Positions 17,152 through 27,065 of a stretch of 64,000 bases of DNA are shown in pieces (position 1 is the first letter of the stretch; each line of letters starts with the position of its first letter). Under the pieces are notes generated by a model. It did not search any database and was not told where the DNA came from. It saw only the letters and a list, made by a program, of their open reading frames with translations. Source of the stretch: Desulfotomaculum sp. (GTDB lineage: Bacteria > Bacillota > Desulfotomaculia > Desulfotomaculales > Nap2-2B); the NCBI GenBank assembly GCA_003485325.1, contig DMZI01000041.1, forward strand, positions 1-64,000. The letters are read 5' to 3'. A program made the translations under genes and the position numbers.

Positions 17152-18222
17152 CTATAATTCTTTCCGTATTTTATCAGATATCAGGCCATTAAGCTGGTAA
17201 ATACGCTCTGTCAGCTCTTTTGACAACAGGCCTGTGCCGCAGGCCGGGGTAATCATCGACTGCTTTTCTATAACTTCGATATCTATACCTCGGGCGGCAA
17301 GTTCCTGCCATAATTTTTTTAATAATAAAAACAAACTGTCATCAGTAACCTTAAACGCATTCTCGTTAGTTGGAACTATCCCCCAGGCCATTACACAACC
17401 CCGGTCTAGAAATTTTTTTAGCTCGTCAGCACAATGCAATAAGGAGTCTCCATAACTATAGACATCAAGGTTGACAATATCCAAATCAATTCCAAAAAGC
17501 AGCGACCAGTCAACCTCGTCACAGGAATGTACGCCTGCGAAGGCCCCGGCTTCATGGATTGACTTAACGATCGCAGAAAGGTCGTTTTGGATCATTTCCC
17601 CGGATATTGTTATATAACTTACCTGACCATAGACGCGAATTGCGGGCTCATCAATAAACACTATCACCGGACGTCCCAAAGCGGCCAATTTTTTCGCCTG
17701 CCAGCGGGCATGCACAGCCAGTGACTTAACAAGAAGGTCGCGAAGCTGCTCGTCATAGTATGCTGGTCGCCCTTTTTCATCCTTTATTTGAAAACCCACA
17801 GTTAAAGGACCTGTTAACTGCCCCTTGAAATAAACCGCCTCCGGAAGGCCTTTCTTGCTGATTAATTCCTCAAAAGCATAGAAACCGGCTGCTGCTGACC
17901 TTGGAAAGGAAAACTGCTCCAGTGCTTCTGGATCTCCGGACTCTGCTTCAAGAAAAAGTGAATAAAAAACAGCTAATCTGTCGATCCAATCCGGATGAGC
18001 TGTATCAAAATATGCCTGTCCATCTTTAATGTTTAACAATCCTGATTTAACCAGCGGATAAAGATATTGGAAAACAAAACCTTCCTGTTCTCCCTTCCCA
18101 GGCAGTTGTGGCCAATGCGGAATCTTTGGAAGCCTTTCCAGCACAAAATTGGCAGCTTCATATTCATCTAAAAATGGAAGGCTCCCAATTCCGGTTGCCA
18201 TGCCGTTGATTGATAGTACCAT
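17152..18222 (-). CDS. MetE/UROD-superfamily protein (cobalamin-independent methyltransferase-like)
   Basis: 356 residues, similar to the C-terminal catalytic half of cobalamin-independent methionine synthase and to uroporphyrinogen decarboxylase-like methyltransferases. Visible: ATGIGSLPFLDEYEAANF at the start, PVIVFIDEPAIRVYG, AGVHSCDEVDWSLLFG with the His and Cys expected to bind zinc, and MITPACGTGLLS with the second Cys. The N-terminal folate-binding half of MetE is absent, so the methyl donor is probably not free polyglutamyl folate and may be a corrinoid protein or another carrier (inference). GGAGGG precedes the ATG. Confidence 0.75.
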   Translation of the reverse strand: MVLSINGMATGIGSLPFLDEYEAANFVLERLPKIPHWPQLPGKGEQEGFVFQYLYPLVKSGLLNIKDGQAYFDTAHPDWIDRLAVFYSLFLEAESGDPEALEQFSFPRSAAAGFYAFEELISKKGLPEAVYFKGQLTGPLTVGFQIKDEKGRPAYYDEQLRDLLVKSLAVHARWQAKKLAALGRPVIVFIDEPAIRVYGQVSYITISGEMIQNDLSAIVKSIHEAGAFAGVHSCDEVDWSLLFGIDLDIVNLDVYSYGDSLLHCADELKKFLDRGCVMAWGIVPTNENAFKVTDDSLFLLLKKLWQELAARGIDIEVIEKQSMITPACGTGLLSKELTERIYQLNGLISDKIRKEL

Positions 18223-18266
18223 TGTAACCCTCCGATAACTCTCAGATTATCTTTGCTTAAATATGT

Positions 18267-19172
18267 TTAATATTCGAGAAGCTTCCGGATCTGAGGAACG
18301 CATTCCACCGCAGCTTTTTCCCCCTGTTCTATACAATATGGGATGAGGTCGAAATTCCAGGGAGCGACATTTTTCAGTAAAGGCCTGACGACAAGGTCGG
18401 CATAGCCCTCCAGTTCGGTATCGATTCCTTTCGAGGCAATTATATCCAGGGATTGACTCAGCAGTTGAAATATATTATTAATTTTCTTATATGGTTCGCC
18501 ATCATAACCGACATCTATTGCGATCACTCTTTCTGCTCCCATAAGTGAAAGCACTTCCACAGGTATATTTCCTCTCAAGCCTCCATCAACTAAAAGGCGG
18601 ACCCCGATTTTTTTGGGTGTAAAGAACCCGGGAACCGCACAACTTGCCACTACAGCATCGGAAACATTAACTCCTCTGATAAAAACAATATCATTTGAAA
18701 CCCTTAAATGATCATACTCGATGGCGCCGCTGACAAAAATTATTCTTTGGCCTGTATTAATATCTACGGAGGTTATCGCAAGCGTTGTTCCAAGATCATA
18801 AAATGTTTTTCTTTCCAGTTCTCCTTCCAGCCAGGTTTTCAACCTTTTGCCTGATGTCAGGCCTAAAGGAACTTTTATATAAAAGGGCAGATTAAAAAAG
18901 TCCATTAAGGCTGCCACGGCCATTCCGCAGAGGTTGGTGATTGTTGAACAGAAGTCGTAAAAGTAACCTGGTTTTAATTTTAAGGCAATTTTCTCAAGCC
19001 TCTCCGGACTCCATCCTGAACAATAAAGTGATGCTATAATACTACCGGCGCTTGTACCGGCAACCAAATCCGGTTTAAAGCCTTCTCTGGTCAGCACTTT
19101 TAAAACTCCAATATGCGCCGCTCCCCGCAAAAAACCTCCGCCAAGGGCTAATCCAAACTTTCTCCGTACCAC
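18267..19172 (-). CDS. Patatin-like phospholipase (RssA/YqhO type)
   Basis: 301 residues. The patatin hydrolase fold is shown by the oxyanion motif LALGGGFLRGAAHIGVL (9-24), the nucleophile elbow GTSAGS with Ser41, and the catalytic Asp196 in LLVDGGLRGN. These proteins hydrolyse acyl esters of lipids; the natural substrate of the bacterial RssA group is unknown. One short hydrophobic stretch near 80-105 could touch the membrane, but there is no signal peptide. The start is GTG with GGAGTGGG upstream. The gene follows the rpsI end by about 100 bases. Confidence 0.88.
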   Translation of the reverse strand: MVRRKFGLALGGGFLRGAAHIGVLKVLTREGFKPDLVAGTSAGSIIASLYCSGWSPERLEKIALKLKPGYFYDFCSTITNLCGMAVAALMDFFNLPFYIKVPLGLTSGKRLKTWLEGELERKTFYDLGTTLAITSVDINTGQRIIFVSGAIEYDHLRVSNDIVFIRGVNVSDAVVASCAVPGFFTPKKIGVRLLVDGGLRGNIPVEVLSLMGAERVIAIDVGYDGEPYKKINNIFQLLSQSLDIIASKGIDTELEGYADLVVRPLLKNVAPWNFDLIPYCIEQGEKAAVECVPQIRKLLEY

Positions 19173-19278
19173 ATCCGTTCACCCACTCCGTTATTTCTAT
19201 AGAGTAAATTATGTAAATTTCAAGAAATGAGTTACCTAATTTCTAACGGTTTGGGTGTTTTAAAATATCAAAACAAAA

Positions 19279-19671
19279 TTAACGTTTCGAGTATTGCGGC
19301 GCCCGGCGCGCTTTCTTCAACCCGTATTTTCTGCGTTCCTTCATTCTCGGGTCCCTGGTAAGAAAACCAGCCCGTTTTAATGCAATTCTAAGATTGGGAT
19401 CCGCCTGCAACAGGGCGCGGGCAATCCCCTGCCTCAAGGCCCCGGCCTGGCCGCTTACCCCTCCGCCATGCACAAAAGCTTTTACATTAAAGAGAACTCC
19501 CGTACCTGTTATTTCAAGCGGCTGCCTGACCAATATTTCTAATATCTTCCGGCTGAAATAATTTTCAATGTTATGATTATTTACCTGCACCTTCCCATCA
19601 CCGGGATAAAGGTAGACTCTTGCTATCGCTTCCTTTCTCCTGCCGGTCCCATAAAAACTTACCTGATCCAT
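19279..19671 (-). CDS. rpsI: 30S ribosomal protein S9
   Basis: 130 residues, full length. The start [20 protein letters not shown] and the basic ending [12 protein letters not shown], whose final Lys-Arg reaches the P-site tRNA, are diagnostic. The open frame extends 52 codons further upstream, but that part is the rplM tail read in another frame; ATG 19671 is the real start. It lies 25 bases after rplM, with which it forms the usual rplM-rpsI pair. Confidence 0.97.
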   Translation of the reverse strand: MDQVSFYGTGRRKEAIARVYLYPGDGKVQVNNHNIENYFSRKILEILVRQPLEITGTGVLFNVKAFVHGGGVSGQAGALRQGIARALLQADPNLRIALKRAGFLTRDPRMKERRKYGLKKARRAPQYSKR

Positions 19672-19696
19672 CTTAAATACCTGCTTTCTAAAAAGA

Positions 19697-20128
19697 TTAT
19701 ATCGTCCATTGACCAGGTTTTTGCGCCTGGTGCGGATGTGTTGATCCAGAATATACACGCAGTTTTTTTGCCATGGAGGATCCAAGTCTATTATGGGGAA
19801 GCATCCCCACAATTGCTTTTTTAACAACTAATTCCGGCCTTGTCTGCATGAGCTTGGCATAGCTGGTTTCCTTAAAACCGCCCGGGTAACCTGAATGATG
19901 CATCTCAAATTTTTTATTCAGCTTATTTCCCGTCAGAATTACCTTGTCCGCATTAATTATGATCACATGATCCCCTGTATCAACGTGCGGTGTGAAAAGA
20001 GGGTGGTGTTTTCCACGTAAAATCCTCGCCGCTTCTACTGCCAGCCGTCCTAAGACCTTTCCCTGCGCATCAATGACAAACCATTTTCGTGTGATTTCTT
20101 TTTCTTTGGCCATGAATGTCCTCGACAT
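19697..20128 (-). CDS. rplM: 50S ribosomal protein L13
   Basis: 143 residues. Key strings are [45 protein letters not shown] and the ending [13 protein letters not shown]. It is an early-binding 23S rRNA protein. GGAGG precedes the start. The gene follows truA by about 50 bases; no separate leader structure was seen. Confidence 0.97.
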   Translation of the reverse strand: MSRTFMAKEKEITRKWFVIDAQGKVLGRLAVEAARILRGKHHPLFTPHVDTGDHVIIINADKVILTGNKLNKKFEMHHSGYPGGFKETSYAKLMQTRPELVVKKAIVGMLPHNRLGSSMAKKLRVYSGSTHPHQAQKPGQWTI

Positions 20129-20179
20129 TTAAGAATCCTCCTTGTGGCTTTTCAATTATCTTGAAACAGGCTGATACTA

Positions 20180-20923
20180 TTAATATTCTATCAGTTTCAG
20201 GTGTAACCCACAGGCAGGCGCCGTAAATCCCGCCATTTCCCTGTTTCGTGAAGTTAAAATTTTTTCAATTTCTTCAGGTAAGCGCTTACCCAGACCAATT
20301 TCCAACAGGGTGCCCACCATAATCCTAACCATATTATAAAGAAACCCGTTACCCCGAAAGGTTATGTACACAAACTTTCCCTTTTTCCTGACGTCAGTTT
20401 TAAACAGTGTCCGCACAGTTGATTTTACGGCTGAACCTGACGCCTGAAACGCTGCAAAATCATTTTCACCTTCCATCATCAGGGCTGCGCTTTTCATTGC
20501 CGGAATATCAAGAGAACGCGGCACAAAACAGCTATACAGACGCCAAAATGGAGAGGGTTTGTTATCGTTGTATAAGATATAGGAATATGTTTTTGACAGT
20601 GCTCTGTAACGGGCATGGAAATCGACATCAACCTGCTCTGAATTCATAATTACAATATCCCGTGGAAGTACACCATTTAAAGCTAAAGCTACACGATCAG
20701 CGGGAATAGACCATCTCGAAGCATCGAAATTGACCACTTGTCCACGGGCATGGACACCAGCATCTGTACGTGCTGCGCCTGTTACCTTTATTTCACTTTC
20801 AGCCAAACGAAACAAAACATTTTCCAAAACTTCCTGAATTGTAAGAAGCCCTGTGTTATATTGCTTTTGAAAGCCATGATAATTAGTGCCGTCATAAGCA
20901 ACAATCAACTTAATATTACGCAT
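20180..20923 (-). CDS. truA: tRNA pseudouridine(38-40) synthase TruA
   Basis: 247 residues. The enzyme converts uridines 38-40 of the anticodon stem-loop to pseudouridine. The catalytic Asp is in GAARTDAGVHARGQVV (near residue 50). Other family strings are LIVAYDGTNYHGFQKQ at the start and RGNGFLYNMVRIMVGTL near 190-206. It sits directly after rplQ, where Bacillota usually have ecfA1-ecfA2-ecfT between the two; those genes are absent here. Confidence 0.96.
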   Translation of the reverse strand: MRNIKLIVAYDGTNYHGFQKQYNTGLLTIQEVLENVLFRLAESEIKVTGAARTDAGVHARGQVVNFDASRWSIPADRVALALNGVLPRDIVIMNSEQVDVDFHARYRALSKTYSYILYNDNKPSPFWRLYSCFVPRSLDIPAMKSAALMMEGENDFAAFQASGSAVKSTVRTLFKTDVRKKGKFVYITFRGNGFLYNMVRIMVGTLLEIGLGKRLPEEIEKILTSRNREMAGFTAPACGLHLKLIEY

Positions 20924-20958
20924 CTAAAATGCTCTTTTTGTACAGTTTTAATAAAAAA

Positions 20959-21297
20959 CTAAACGAGTTCAAGCACTACAAGCGGCGCAGCGTCGCCGCG
21001 CCTGTATCCCAACTTAACAATCCTTGTATAGCCACCCTGTCGTTCACTGTAACGGGAGCCTAAATCGTTAAAAAGCTTCCTGGCCACAGTTTCACTGTAT
21101 AAATAAGACAATGCCTGACGCCGGGCAGATAACTCACCACTTTTTGCAAGGGTAATCATTTTTTCCGCCAGGCTTTTAACTTCCTTTGCCCTGGTTTCAG
21201 TTGTTACTATACGATTGTTTAACAATAAGGACGTAACGAGGTTTCTCAACATAGCTTTACGGTGACCTGTGTTACGGCCTAACTTACGGTAACCCAT
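20959..21297 (-). CDS. rplQ: 50S ribosomal protein L17
   Basis: 112 residues, the usual short bacterial form. [20 protein letters not shown] at the start and [20 protein letters not shown] near the end are diagnostic. It lies at the exit side of the large subunit. It follows rpoA by 11 bases as the last member of the alpha operon. Confidence 0.97.
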   Translation of the reverse strand: MGYRKLGRNTGHRKAMLRNLVTSLLLNNRIVTTETRAKEVKSLAEKMITLAKSGELSARRQALSYLYSETVARKLFNDLGSRYSERQGGYTRIVKLGYRRGDAAPLVVLELV

Positions 21298-21308
21298 CGT
21301 GGCACCCC

Positions 21309-22256
21309 CTAATCATCGTTCTTGCGCAGAGATAAATTCAGTTCATTAAGTTTCTTGACAACCTCTTCCAGCGACTTCCTGCCCAAGTTACGAACTTTCA
21401 TCATTTCCTCTTCATTTCGCTGGAGTAATTCTTCGACAGTATTTATTCCGGCACGTTTCAGACAGTTATAAGATCTTACGGACAGATCCAGTTCTTCGAT
21501 ACTCATCTCAAGCAGCTTGTTTTTTTGCTCCGCTTCCTTTTCAACCATTATTTCCACTTCATTTGAAACAGTTTCGGTAAGGCCTATAAATAACTGTAAA
21601 TGCTCACCTAAAATTTTAGCTGAAAGGCTTATTGCTTCATTAGGTCTGATACCACCGTTAGTCCATACCTCAATAGTCAATTTATCATAGTCAGTACGCT
21701 GGCCGACGCGGGTATTTTCAACTACGTAATTAACTTTAATGACAGGTGTAAAGACTGAATCCACCGGAATAAGTCCGATTACCTGTTCACCCTTTTTGTT
21801 TCGTTCGGCCGGTACATATCCTCTTCCTTTTGCAACAGTGATTTCCATGAATAAACGGCCACTATCCATGGTTGCAATATGCATGTCCGGATTTAAAATC
21901 TCAATATCGGAGTCATGGATAATATCCTGCGCAATAACTTCTCCTTCGCCCTCAGCTTCAATGCGGAGAATTTTTTCTTCATCAGAATACATCCTTAAAC
22001 ATAAACCCTTAAGGTTTAGGATTATATCAGTAACATCTTCGGCTACCCCTGGAATAGTTGAGAATTCGTGAAGGGCTCCGTCAATTTTTACTGCTGTCAC
22101 TGCAGCGCCCGGAAGTGATGAAAGCAAAACTCTTCTTATAGAATTGCCGAGAGTAATTCCATATCCTCTTTCCAAAGGTTCCATGACGAACTTTGCATAG
22201 GTATTATCATCATTAACTTGCAAACATTCGATCCTTGGTTTTTCAATTTCTAACAT
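21309..22256 (-). CDS. rpoA: DNA-directed RNA polymerase subunit alpha
   Basis: 315 residues. The N-terminal domain (about 1-230) dimerises and nucleates polymerase assembly: [20 protein letters not shown] is the signature. The C-terminal domain (about 245-310; [20 protein letters not shown] and [18 protein letters not shown]) binds UP elements and activators. An upstream in-frame ATG (22268) directly abuts GGAGGG, so the start [11 protein letters not shown] at 22256 is preferred. It lies between rpsD and rplQ as in other Bacillota. Confidence 0.97.
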   Translation of the reverse strand: MLEIEKPRIECLQVNDDNTYAKFVMEPLERGYGITLGNSIRRVLLSSLPGAAVTAVKIDGALHEFSTIPGVAEDVTDIILNLKGLCLRMYSDEEKILRIEAEGEGEVIAQDIIHDSDIEILNPDMHIATMDSGRLFMEITVAKGRGYVPAERNKKGEQVIGLIPVDSVFTPVIKVNYVVENTRVGQRTDYDKLTIEVWTNGGIRPNEAISLSAKILGEHLQLFIGLTETVSNEVEIMVEKEAEQKNKLLEMSIEELDLSVRSYNCLKRAGINTVEELLQRNEEEMMKVRNLGRKSLEEVVKKLNELNLSLRKNDD

Positions 22257-22314
22257 TGTTCGAGTCATCCCTCCTTCTTTTAGCCGAAAAATCTATTGAA
22301 CTATACAAACGGCT

Positions 22315-22944
22315 TTACCTGGAGTACAACTCTACAATTAAATGCTCCTGGATAGAACTGTCTATCTGATCCCGTGTTGGTATACCTACCACACGTCCTC
22401 CCTTTTGTTCCGGAAGCAACTCTAACCATGGTGGAGGAGTCCTTTCAGCTGCTCTTTCCATTAATTCATTTAAGCGGGCGGATTCCCTACTCTTTTCGCG
22501 TATTGCTATCAGATCACCAACCCGTACTTTAAAAGAGGGAATATTTACTTTTCTGCCGTTAACTGAAAAATGACCGTGTCGGACCAGTTGACGGGCTTCA
22601 GCCCTGGAAGAAGCCAAACTTAAACGATATACCACGCTGTCAAGCCTTCGTTCAAGAAGCTTAAGCAGGTTTTCGCCTGTTACACCTTTTTCACGTTCAG
22701 CTTCCTCAAAATAATTACGGAACTGGGTTTCCAGTACATGGTAAATACGACGCGCTTTTTGTTTTTCTCTGAGCTGAAGGCCGTATTCGCTTTGCTTTGT
22801 TCTACGCTTTTGTCCGTGTATGCCCGGCGGATAACTGCGCCGTTCAATAGAACACCTTGTTGTGTAGCACCTTTCTCCTTTTAAGTATAACTTAACGCCT
22901 TCACGACGGCAGAGTCGACACTGAGGACCCGTATACCTCGCCAT
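22315..22944 (-). CDS. rpsD: 30S ribosomal protein S4
   Basis: 209 residues. The N-terminal cysteines in [11 protein letters not shown] and [13 protein letters not shown] make this the zinc-binding form. The S4 RNA-binding domain ([20 protein letters not shown], about 92-155) follows. S4 starts 30S assembly by binding 16S rRNA; in Bacillus it also represses its own gene, but here rpsD is inside the alpha operon between rpsK and rpoA. Confidence 0.97.
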   Translation of the reverse strand: MARYTGPQCRLCRREGVKLYLKGERCYTTRCSIERRSYPPGIHGQKRRTKQSEYGLQLREKQKARRIYHVLETQFRNYFEEAEREKGVTGENLLKLLERRLDSVVYRLSLASSRAEARQLVRHGHFSVNGRKVNIPSFKVRVGDLIAIREKSRESARLNELMERAAERTPPPWLELLPEQKGGRVVGIPTRDQIDSSIQEHLIVELYSR

Positions 22945-22979
22945 CTAATTGATTTACCTCCCGTCTTAGTTGGATAAGA

Positions 22980-23369
22980 TTAAACTCTCCTGCGCTTTGG
23001 TGGCCGGCAGCCATTATGAGGAATTGGGGTAACGTCCTTAATTAAACTTACCTCAAGACCAACAGCCTGTAGTGAACGTATAGCAGCTTCACGTCCGGCT
23101 CCCGGACCTTTTACAAGAACCTCGACCTGCTTCATGCCATGTTCCATAGCTTCCTTCGCTGCCGTTTCAGCTGCCATTTGAGCAGCAAAAGGAGTACTTT
23201 TGCGTGAACCTTTGAAACCGACCGTCCCCGCGCTTGACCATGAAATAGCATTACCTTTTGTATCTGTAATTGTAACAACTGTATTATTAAAAGTAGATTT
23301 TATATGGGCTACACCCTGATCAATATTTTTTCGCTCCCGCCGTTTAGTACGAACTTGTCGACGAGCCAT
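22980..23369 (-). CDS. rpsK: 30S ribosomal protein S11
   Basis: 129 residues. Strings: [55 protein letters not shown] and the ending [12 protein letters not shown]. It lines the mRNA exit/platform region. It lies between rpsM and rpsD with a clear GGGGG ribosome site upstream. Confidence 0.97.
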   Translation of the reverse strand: MARRQVRTKRRERKNIDQGVAHIKSTFNNTVVTITDTKGNAISWSSAGTVGFKGSRKSTPFAAQMAAETAAKEAMEHGMKQVEVLVKGPGAGREAAIRSLQAVGLEVSLIKDVTPIPHNGCRPPKRRRV

Positions 23370-23412
23370 CCTAACACCCCCTTTTATCTTTTACCATGCT
23401 AAGTCGCCAATC

Positions 23413-23784
23413 TTATTTCTTACGGCGTATACCTACGGTCTTGCGAGGCCCTTTCCGGGTACGGGCATTTGTTTTTGTCCGTTGTCCCCTGACAGGCATA
23501 CCCCGACGGTGGCGAAGACCACGGTAACATCCAATTTCAATAAGCCTTTTAATGTTCAGGGCTATTTCCCTGCGCAGGTCACCCTCAACTTGATGATTCT
23601 TTTCAATTATTTCCCGAAGCTTGTTTACTTCCTCTTCAGCCAGGTTTCTTACCCGGGTATCAGGGTTGACTTTTGCACTGGTCAGGATCTTTTTGGCCTG
23701 TGCACGCCCGATACCGTAAATATATGTAATGGCAACTTCCACACGTTTATCACGAGGCAAATCCACTCCTGCAATACGCGCCAT
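23413..23784 (-). CDS. rpsM: 30S ribosomal protein S13
   Basis: 123 residues. [20 protein letters not shown] and the helix-two-turn-helix region [34 protein letters not shown] and the basic ending are diagnostic. It contacts the P-site tRNA and the 50S subunit through intersubunit bridges. It follows rpmJ by about 40 bases. Confidence 0.97.
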   Translation of the reverse strand: MARIAGVDLPRDKRVEVAITYIYGIGRAQAKKILTSAKVNPDTRVRNLAEEEVNKLREIIEKNHQVEGDLRREIALNIKRLIEIGCYRGLRHRRGMPVRGQRTKTNARTRKGPRKTVGIRRKK

Positions 23785-23823
23785 TAAGTTTAGACACCTC
23801 CTTTAAACCTCAAATACTTACTT

Positions 23824-23937
23824 TTATCCTTGCCTTTGTTTATGTTTTGGGTTCTCACAGATTACCCTAATCTTGCCATGGCGTCGAATAATTTTACACT
23901 TCTCACAAATCAACTTAACGGATGGTCGTACTTTCAT
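23824..23937 (-). CDS. rpmJ: 50S ribosomal protein L36
   Basis: 37 residues: starts [20 protein letters not shown] and ends [10 protein letters not shown]. It has the zinc-ribbon Cys pattern CEKC, then a third Cys (ICE) and a His (KHK), so it is the zinc-containing form. It is encoded between infA and rpsM as usual. GGGG of the ribosome site lies a few bases upstream of the ATG. Confidence 0.97.
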   Translation of the reverse strand: MKVRPSVKLICEKCKIIRRHGKIRVICENPKHKQRQG

Positions 23938-23969
23938 TTTCCTTTACCCCCCAAGAACTTATGAACATT

Positions 23970-24188
23970 CTACTTGTATCGATAAACAATGCGGCCCCGG
24001 CTTAAATCATAAGGGGACAACTCTACCATAACTCTGTCTCCGGCAAGGATCCGAATAAAATTCATCCTTATTTTCCCGGAAACATGGGCTAGTACTTTAT
24101 GACCATTTTCCAGCTTTACCCGGAACATCGCATTGGGAAGCGGTTCAATTACAGTACCCTCCACCTCAATAACATCCTGTTTTGACAT
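23970..24188 (-). CDS. infA: Translation initiation factor IF-1
   Basis: 72 residues, a single OB-fold (S1-like) protein: [55 protein letters not shown]. It occupies the 30S A site during initiation. AAGGGGGT lies before the ATG. It follows the KOW-domain gene with two bases between. Confidence 0.97.
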   Translation of the reverse strand: MSKQDVIEVEGTVIEPLPNAMFRVKLENGHKVLAHVSGKIRMNFIRILAGDRVMVELSPYDLSRGRIVYRYK

Positions 24189-24190
24189 AG

Positions 24191-24481
24191 CTACCCCCTT
24201 TTAACCAGTGTTTCGGCCATTAAACGCTGCAATACATTACGCACCTCAAGGTCGGTTATACGCTGACCGGAATTCTTTTTCTCTTCAATTTCACCGGCTT
24301 TTTGTGAATAAGCCATAAGGTGCTTTATATTTTTCTTTTTGGGTGCGGAAAGTTTCCGGATTTTCCCGTCAACAACCTGAACCATAGTCTCACTTAAAAC
24401 ATCAATAATAATATATACCCTTCCCGCATCCCGGCCGGCAATGGAACATACTAAACGACCAGGCGAAAACTTATTCTCCAT
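24191..24481 (-). CDS. KOW-domain RNA-binding protein
   Basis: 96 residues. The N-terminal KOW-like beta-barrel ([40 protein letters not shown]) resembles eukaryal/archaeal L14e/L6e/L27e proteins. Bacillota often encode such a small protein between map and infA, and its function is not known. Two ATGs are possible: the first (24487) is only three bases from GAGGAG, so the second (24481, MENKFSPG) is preferred. It is cotranscribed with map and infA. Confidence 0.85.
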   Translation of the reverse strand: MENKFSPGRLVCSIAGRDAGRVYIIIDVLSETMVQVVDGKIRKLSAPKKKNIKHLMAYSQKAGEIEEKKNSGQRITDLEVRNVLQRLMAETLVKRG

Positions 24482-24498
24482 GACCATGATCTCCTCAA

Positions 24499-25245
24499 TT
24501 AAAGCCGTGTTAGTATCTCCGGTTCTCCTTCGGTAATGGCCACGGTATGTTCAAAATGAGCCGACAGCTCTGCATCCTTAGTAATTACCGTCCAGTTATC
24601 AGTTAGAGTATAAACTTCGTGTGTGCCAATGTTAACCATTGGTTCGATAGCCAAGGTCATTCCCGGCTTGAGTCTTGGTCCGCGGTTTGGTTGGCCATAA
24701 TTTGGAACCTGGGGTTCCTCATGCATATTTTTACCTATTCCATGCCCAACATAGTCTTTGACTACAGAATAACCATTTTTCTCTACATGTGTCTGAATGG
24801 CATAGGATATATCCGATAAACGGTTGCCTTCACGCGCTTTTTTAATACCCTCATACAAAGACTCTTCAGTGATTCTTAGAAGCCTTAAAGCTTTGTCAGT
24901 AACATTTCCTACAGGGAAAGACTGAGCGCCGTCACCATAATAACCATTTATTTCCGTTCCTATATCAATACTGATAATATCTCCGTCCTTCAATTTTCTT
25001 AAACCAGGAATACCATGAACAACTTCCTCGTTTATTGAAACACAGATACAGTCGGGAAAACCATATAAGCCTTTGAAAGCCGGTTTTGCGCCATGACTGA
25101 TAATAAATTCCTCTGCAGCATAGGCCAACTCTGCAGTCGTTACCCCCGGCTTGATTAACTTTAAAAGTTCTGCAAAGGTCCCGGCTACTATCCTTCCGGC
25201 ATCACGCATGTATGCTATCTCGCGTTTGGATTTTATGGTTATCAT
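24499..25245 (-). CDS. map: Methionine aminopeptidase, type I
   Basis: 248 residues. It removes the initiator Met from nascent proteins. The five metal ligands of the pita-bread fold are visible: Asp in ISIDIGTEINGYYGDGAQSF (two), His in GHGIGKNMHEEPQ, Glu in AIEPMVNIG, and Glu near the end in HTVAITEGEPEIL. The open frame begins 63 bases earlier, but MITIKSKREIAYMRDAGRIV at 25245 is the family's usual start. Only 16 bases separate it from secY; adk, which usually lies between, is missing. Confidence 0.96.
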   Translation of the reverse strand: MITIKSKREIAYMRDAGRIVAGTFAELLKLIKPGVTTAELAYAAEEFIISHGAKPAFKGLYGFPDCICVSINEEVVHGIPGLRKLKDGDIISIDIGTEINGYYGDGAQSFPVGNVTDKALRLLRITEESLYEGIKKAREGNRLSDISYAIQTHVEKNGYSVVKDYVGHGIGKNMHEEPQVPNYGQPNRGPRLKPGMTLAIEPMVNIGTHEVYTLTDNWTVITKDAELSAHFEHTVAITEGEPEILTRL

Positions 25246-25261
25246 TGACCATACCCCATTA

Positions 25262-26521
25262 TTACTTAATGAAACCGTGGTAACTTCGCATAAGCATCTG
25301 AGATTCAATTTGCTTCATTGTATCCAGCGCCACTCCTACAACAATGAGAAGCGCAGTCCCACCAAAGTAAATATTAGGAATACGGGTTGCCATTAAAACA
25401 AAATTAGGTAAAATTGCTATTATCGCCAAAAATACTGCGCCTACAAGAGTTACTTTGTTCATTACCTTGCTTATATACTCGGCAGTCGGCCTGCCTGGGC
25501 GAATTCCGGGAATAAAGCCCCCGTACTTTTTAATATTTTCCGCTACATCAGAGGGGTTCATAATCACAGTTGTATAGAAGAAAGTAAAACCAATTATCAG
25601 AAACGCATATATAATAGTGTGCGAAGCTGTTCCCCATGCAAAATAAGTCGTGTACCATGCGGAAAATTTTCCGCTTGAAAACCATTGAACCAATTGTTCA
25701 GGGAACATTAATATTGATGATGCGAAGATTACGGGAATAACACCTGCCTGGTTAACCCTGAGCGGAATATGCGTATTTTGACCGCCATAGACCCGTCTTC
25801 CAACCACACGTTTGGCATACTGCACAGGAAGCCTTCGCTGGCCCTCATTGATTAGGACAATACCCGCTATTACCAGAACGCCGATAACAACAAGCAAAAT
25901 AAGATTAAAATAGTTTATTGTTCCCGCTTGTATATATTCAACTGTCCTGATTATGCCGGCAGGTACGCGTGATACTATACCGGCAAAGATCAAAAGTGAT
26001 ATCCCGTTTCCGATTCCTTTTTCCGTAATTTGCTCTCCTATCCACATCAATAATGCAGTCCCGGCGGTTAAAGTCAATGAAACTAAAATATATTGATCCA
26101 GCGATGGCCTGATAAAGGCAATTTTAAGGGCTATGCTCATACCAATTGCCTGTATAAAAGCCAAAACCACAGTTAAATATCGTGTATACTGTGTTATTTT
26201 CCTGCGTCCTTCTTCGCCTTCCTTGGCCAAACGCTCAAGGTGAGGAATAACAACAGTAAGTAACTGCATTATAATTGAGGCGTTTATATAAGGCGTTATG
26301 CTCATTGCGAAAATAGAAAACTTCTTGAACGCGCCGCCTGATATTACATCAAAGAAGCCAAACAGAGCGCCCTGTGAAACAAGGTTTGAAAAAACCTCGT
26401 TATTAATACCTGGAACCGGTACATGGGCACCTAACCTGAAGACGAACAACATGAGCAAGGTAAAAAGCAGTTTCTGCCTAAGATCGCCTATTTTTAAAGC
26501 GCTCATCAAACTATTGATCAC
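25262..26521 (-). CDS. secY: Preprotein translocase channel subunit SecY
   Basis: 419 residues with ten hydrophobic helices. Characteristic parts are [23 protein letters not shown] in TM1, the plug region after it, [14 protein letters not shown], and [11 protein letters not shown] and [21 protein letters not shown] in the ribosome-binding cytoplasmic loops. It forms the membrane channel with SecE (also in this window). The start is GTG at 26521, overlapping the rplO stop, with GAGGTG upstream. Confidence 0.97.
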   Translation of the reverse strand: MINSLMSALKIGDLRQKLLFTLLMLFVFRLGAHVPVPGINNEVFSNLVSQGALFGFFDVISGGAFKKFSIFAMSITPYINASIIMQLLTVVIPHLERLAKEGEEGRRKITQYTRYLTVVLAFIQAIGMSIALKIAFIRPSLDQYILVSLTLTAGTALLMWIGEQITEKGIGNGISLLIFAGIVSRVPAGIIRTVEYIQAGTINYFNLILLVVIGVLVIAGIVLINEGQRRLPVQYAKRVVGRRVYGGQNTHIPLRVNQAGVIPVIFASSILMFPEQLVQWFSSGKFSAWYTTYFAWGTASHTIIYAFLIIGFTFFYTTVIMNPSDVAENIKKYGGFIPGIRPGRPTAEYISKVMNKVTLVGAVFLAIIAILPNFVLMATRIPNIYFGGTALLIVVGVALDTMKQIESQMLMRSYHGFIK

Positions 26522-26969
26522 TGGAAATCACCTCGACCTTACCGCCTGCAGCAATAATTTTTTCTGCAGCCGTTTTGCTGAAAAAGTGCGCCTGAACAGT
26601 AAGTGCTCTGGTTAACTCACCCTGTCCGAGTATTTTTATACCGTCACCCATGTTTTTAACTATCCGGGAGGACTTCAGTTCCATGGGGGAAACCAGGGTT
26701 CCATTTTCGAAACGATTCAAAACTTCAACATTTACACCCGTAATCCGCTTTTTAAAAGGAGCATTTGTAAAACCTCTTTTGGGCAGGCGACGCTGTAAAG
26801 GCATCTGTCCACCTTCAAAACCAGGACGAACTCCACCGCCGGAACGGGACTTTTGCCCTTTTGAACCCCTACCAGCCGTCTTACCCTGACCGCTGCCAAT
26901 ACCCTGGCCCTTACGGTTGGTTTTCTTCCTGGCGCCTGGAGCAGGTTGCAGTTCATTTAGAAATACCAC
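26511..26969 (-). CDS. rplO: 50S ribosomal protein L15
   Basis: 152 residues. The start [20 protein letters not shown] and [22 protein letters not shown] are diagnostic. It is a late-assembly 23S rRNA protein. The start codon is GTG with GGAGGT six bases upstream. It follows rpsE by about 97 bases; rpmD (L30), which normally fills this position, is not there. Confidence 0.97.
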   Translation of the reverse strand: MVFLNELQPAPGARKKTNRKGQGIGSGQGKTAGRGSKGQKSRSGGGVRPGFEGGQMPLQRRLPKRGFTNAPFKKRITGVNVEVLNRFENGTLVSPMELKSSRIVKNMGDGIKILGQGELTRALTVQAHFFSKTAAEKIIAAGGKVEVISSDQ

Positions 26970-27065
26970 TATAACACCTCCCCACCACTATTTACGAAAA
27001 AATGTTATTTTATCATTATCCCAATGTTTAAGGGTTTTTTTCAAAATTAGAAACCGCGTAAGGGT
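26970..27065 (-). other. Gap where rpmD (L30) is normally found
   Basis: The 96 bases between the rpsE stop and the rplO start contain no frame that resembles L30 (family start like KLKITLVRSLIGR, about 60 residues) and are too short to hold the gene. Only the rplO ribosome site (GGGGAGGT) is recognisable. Confidence 0.8.

Noticed and set aside
19672..19827. 52-codon N-terminal extension of rpsI
   Set aside because: It is the rplM 3' end read in another frame; S9 starts at MDQVSFYG.
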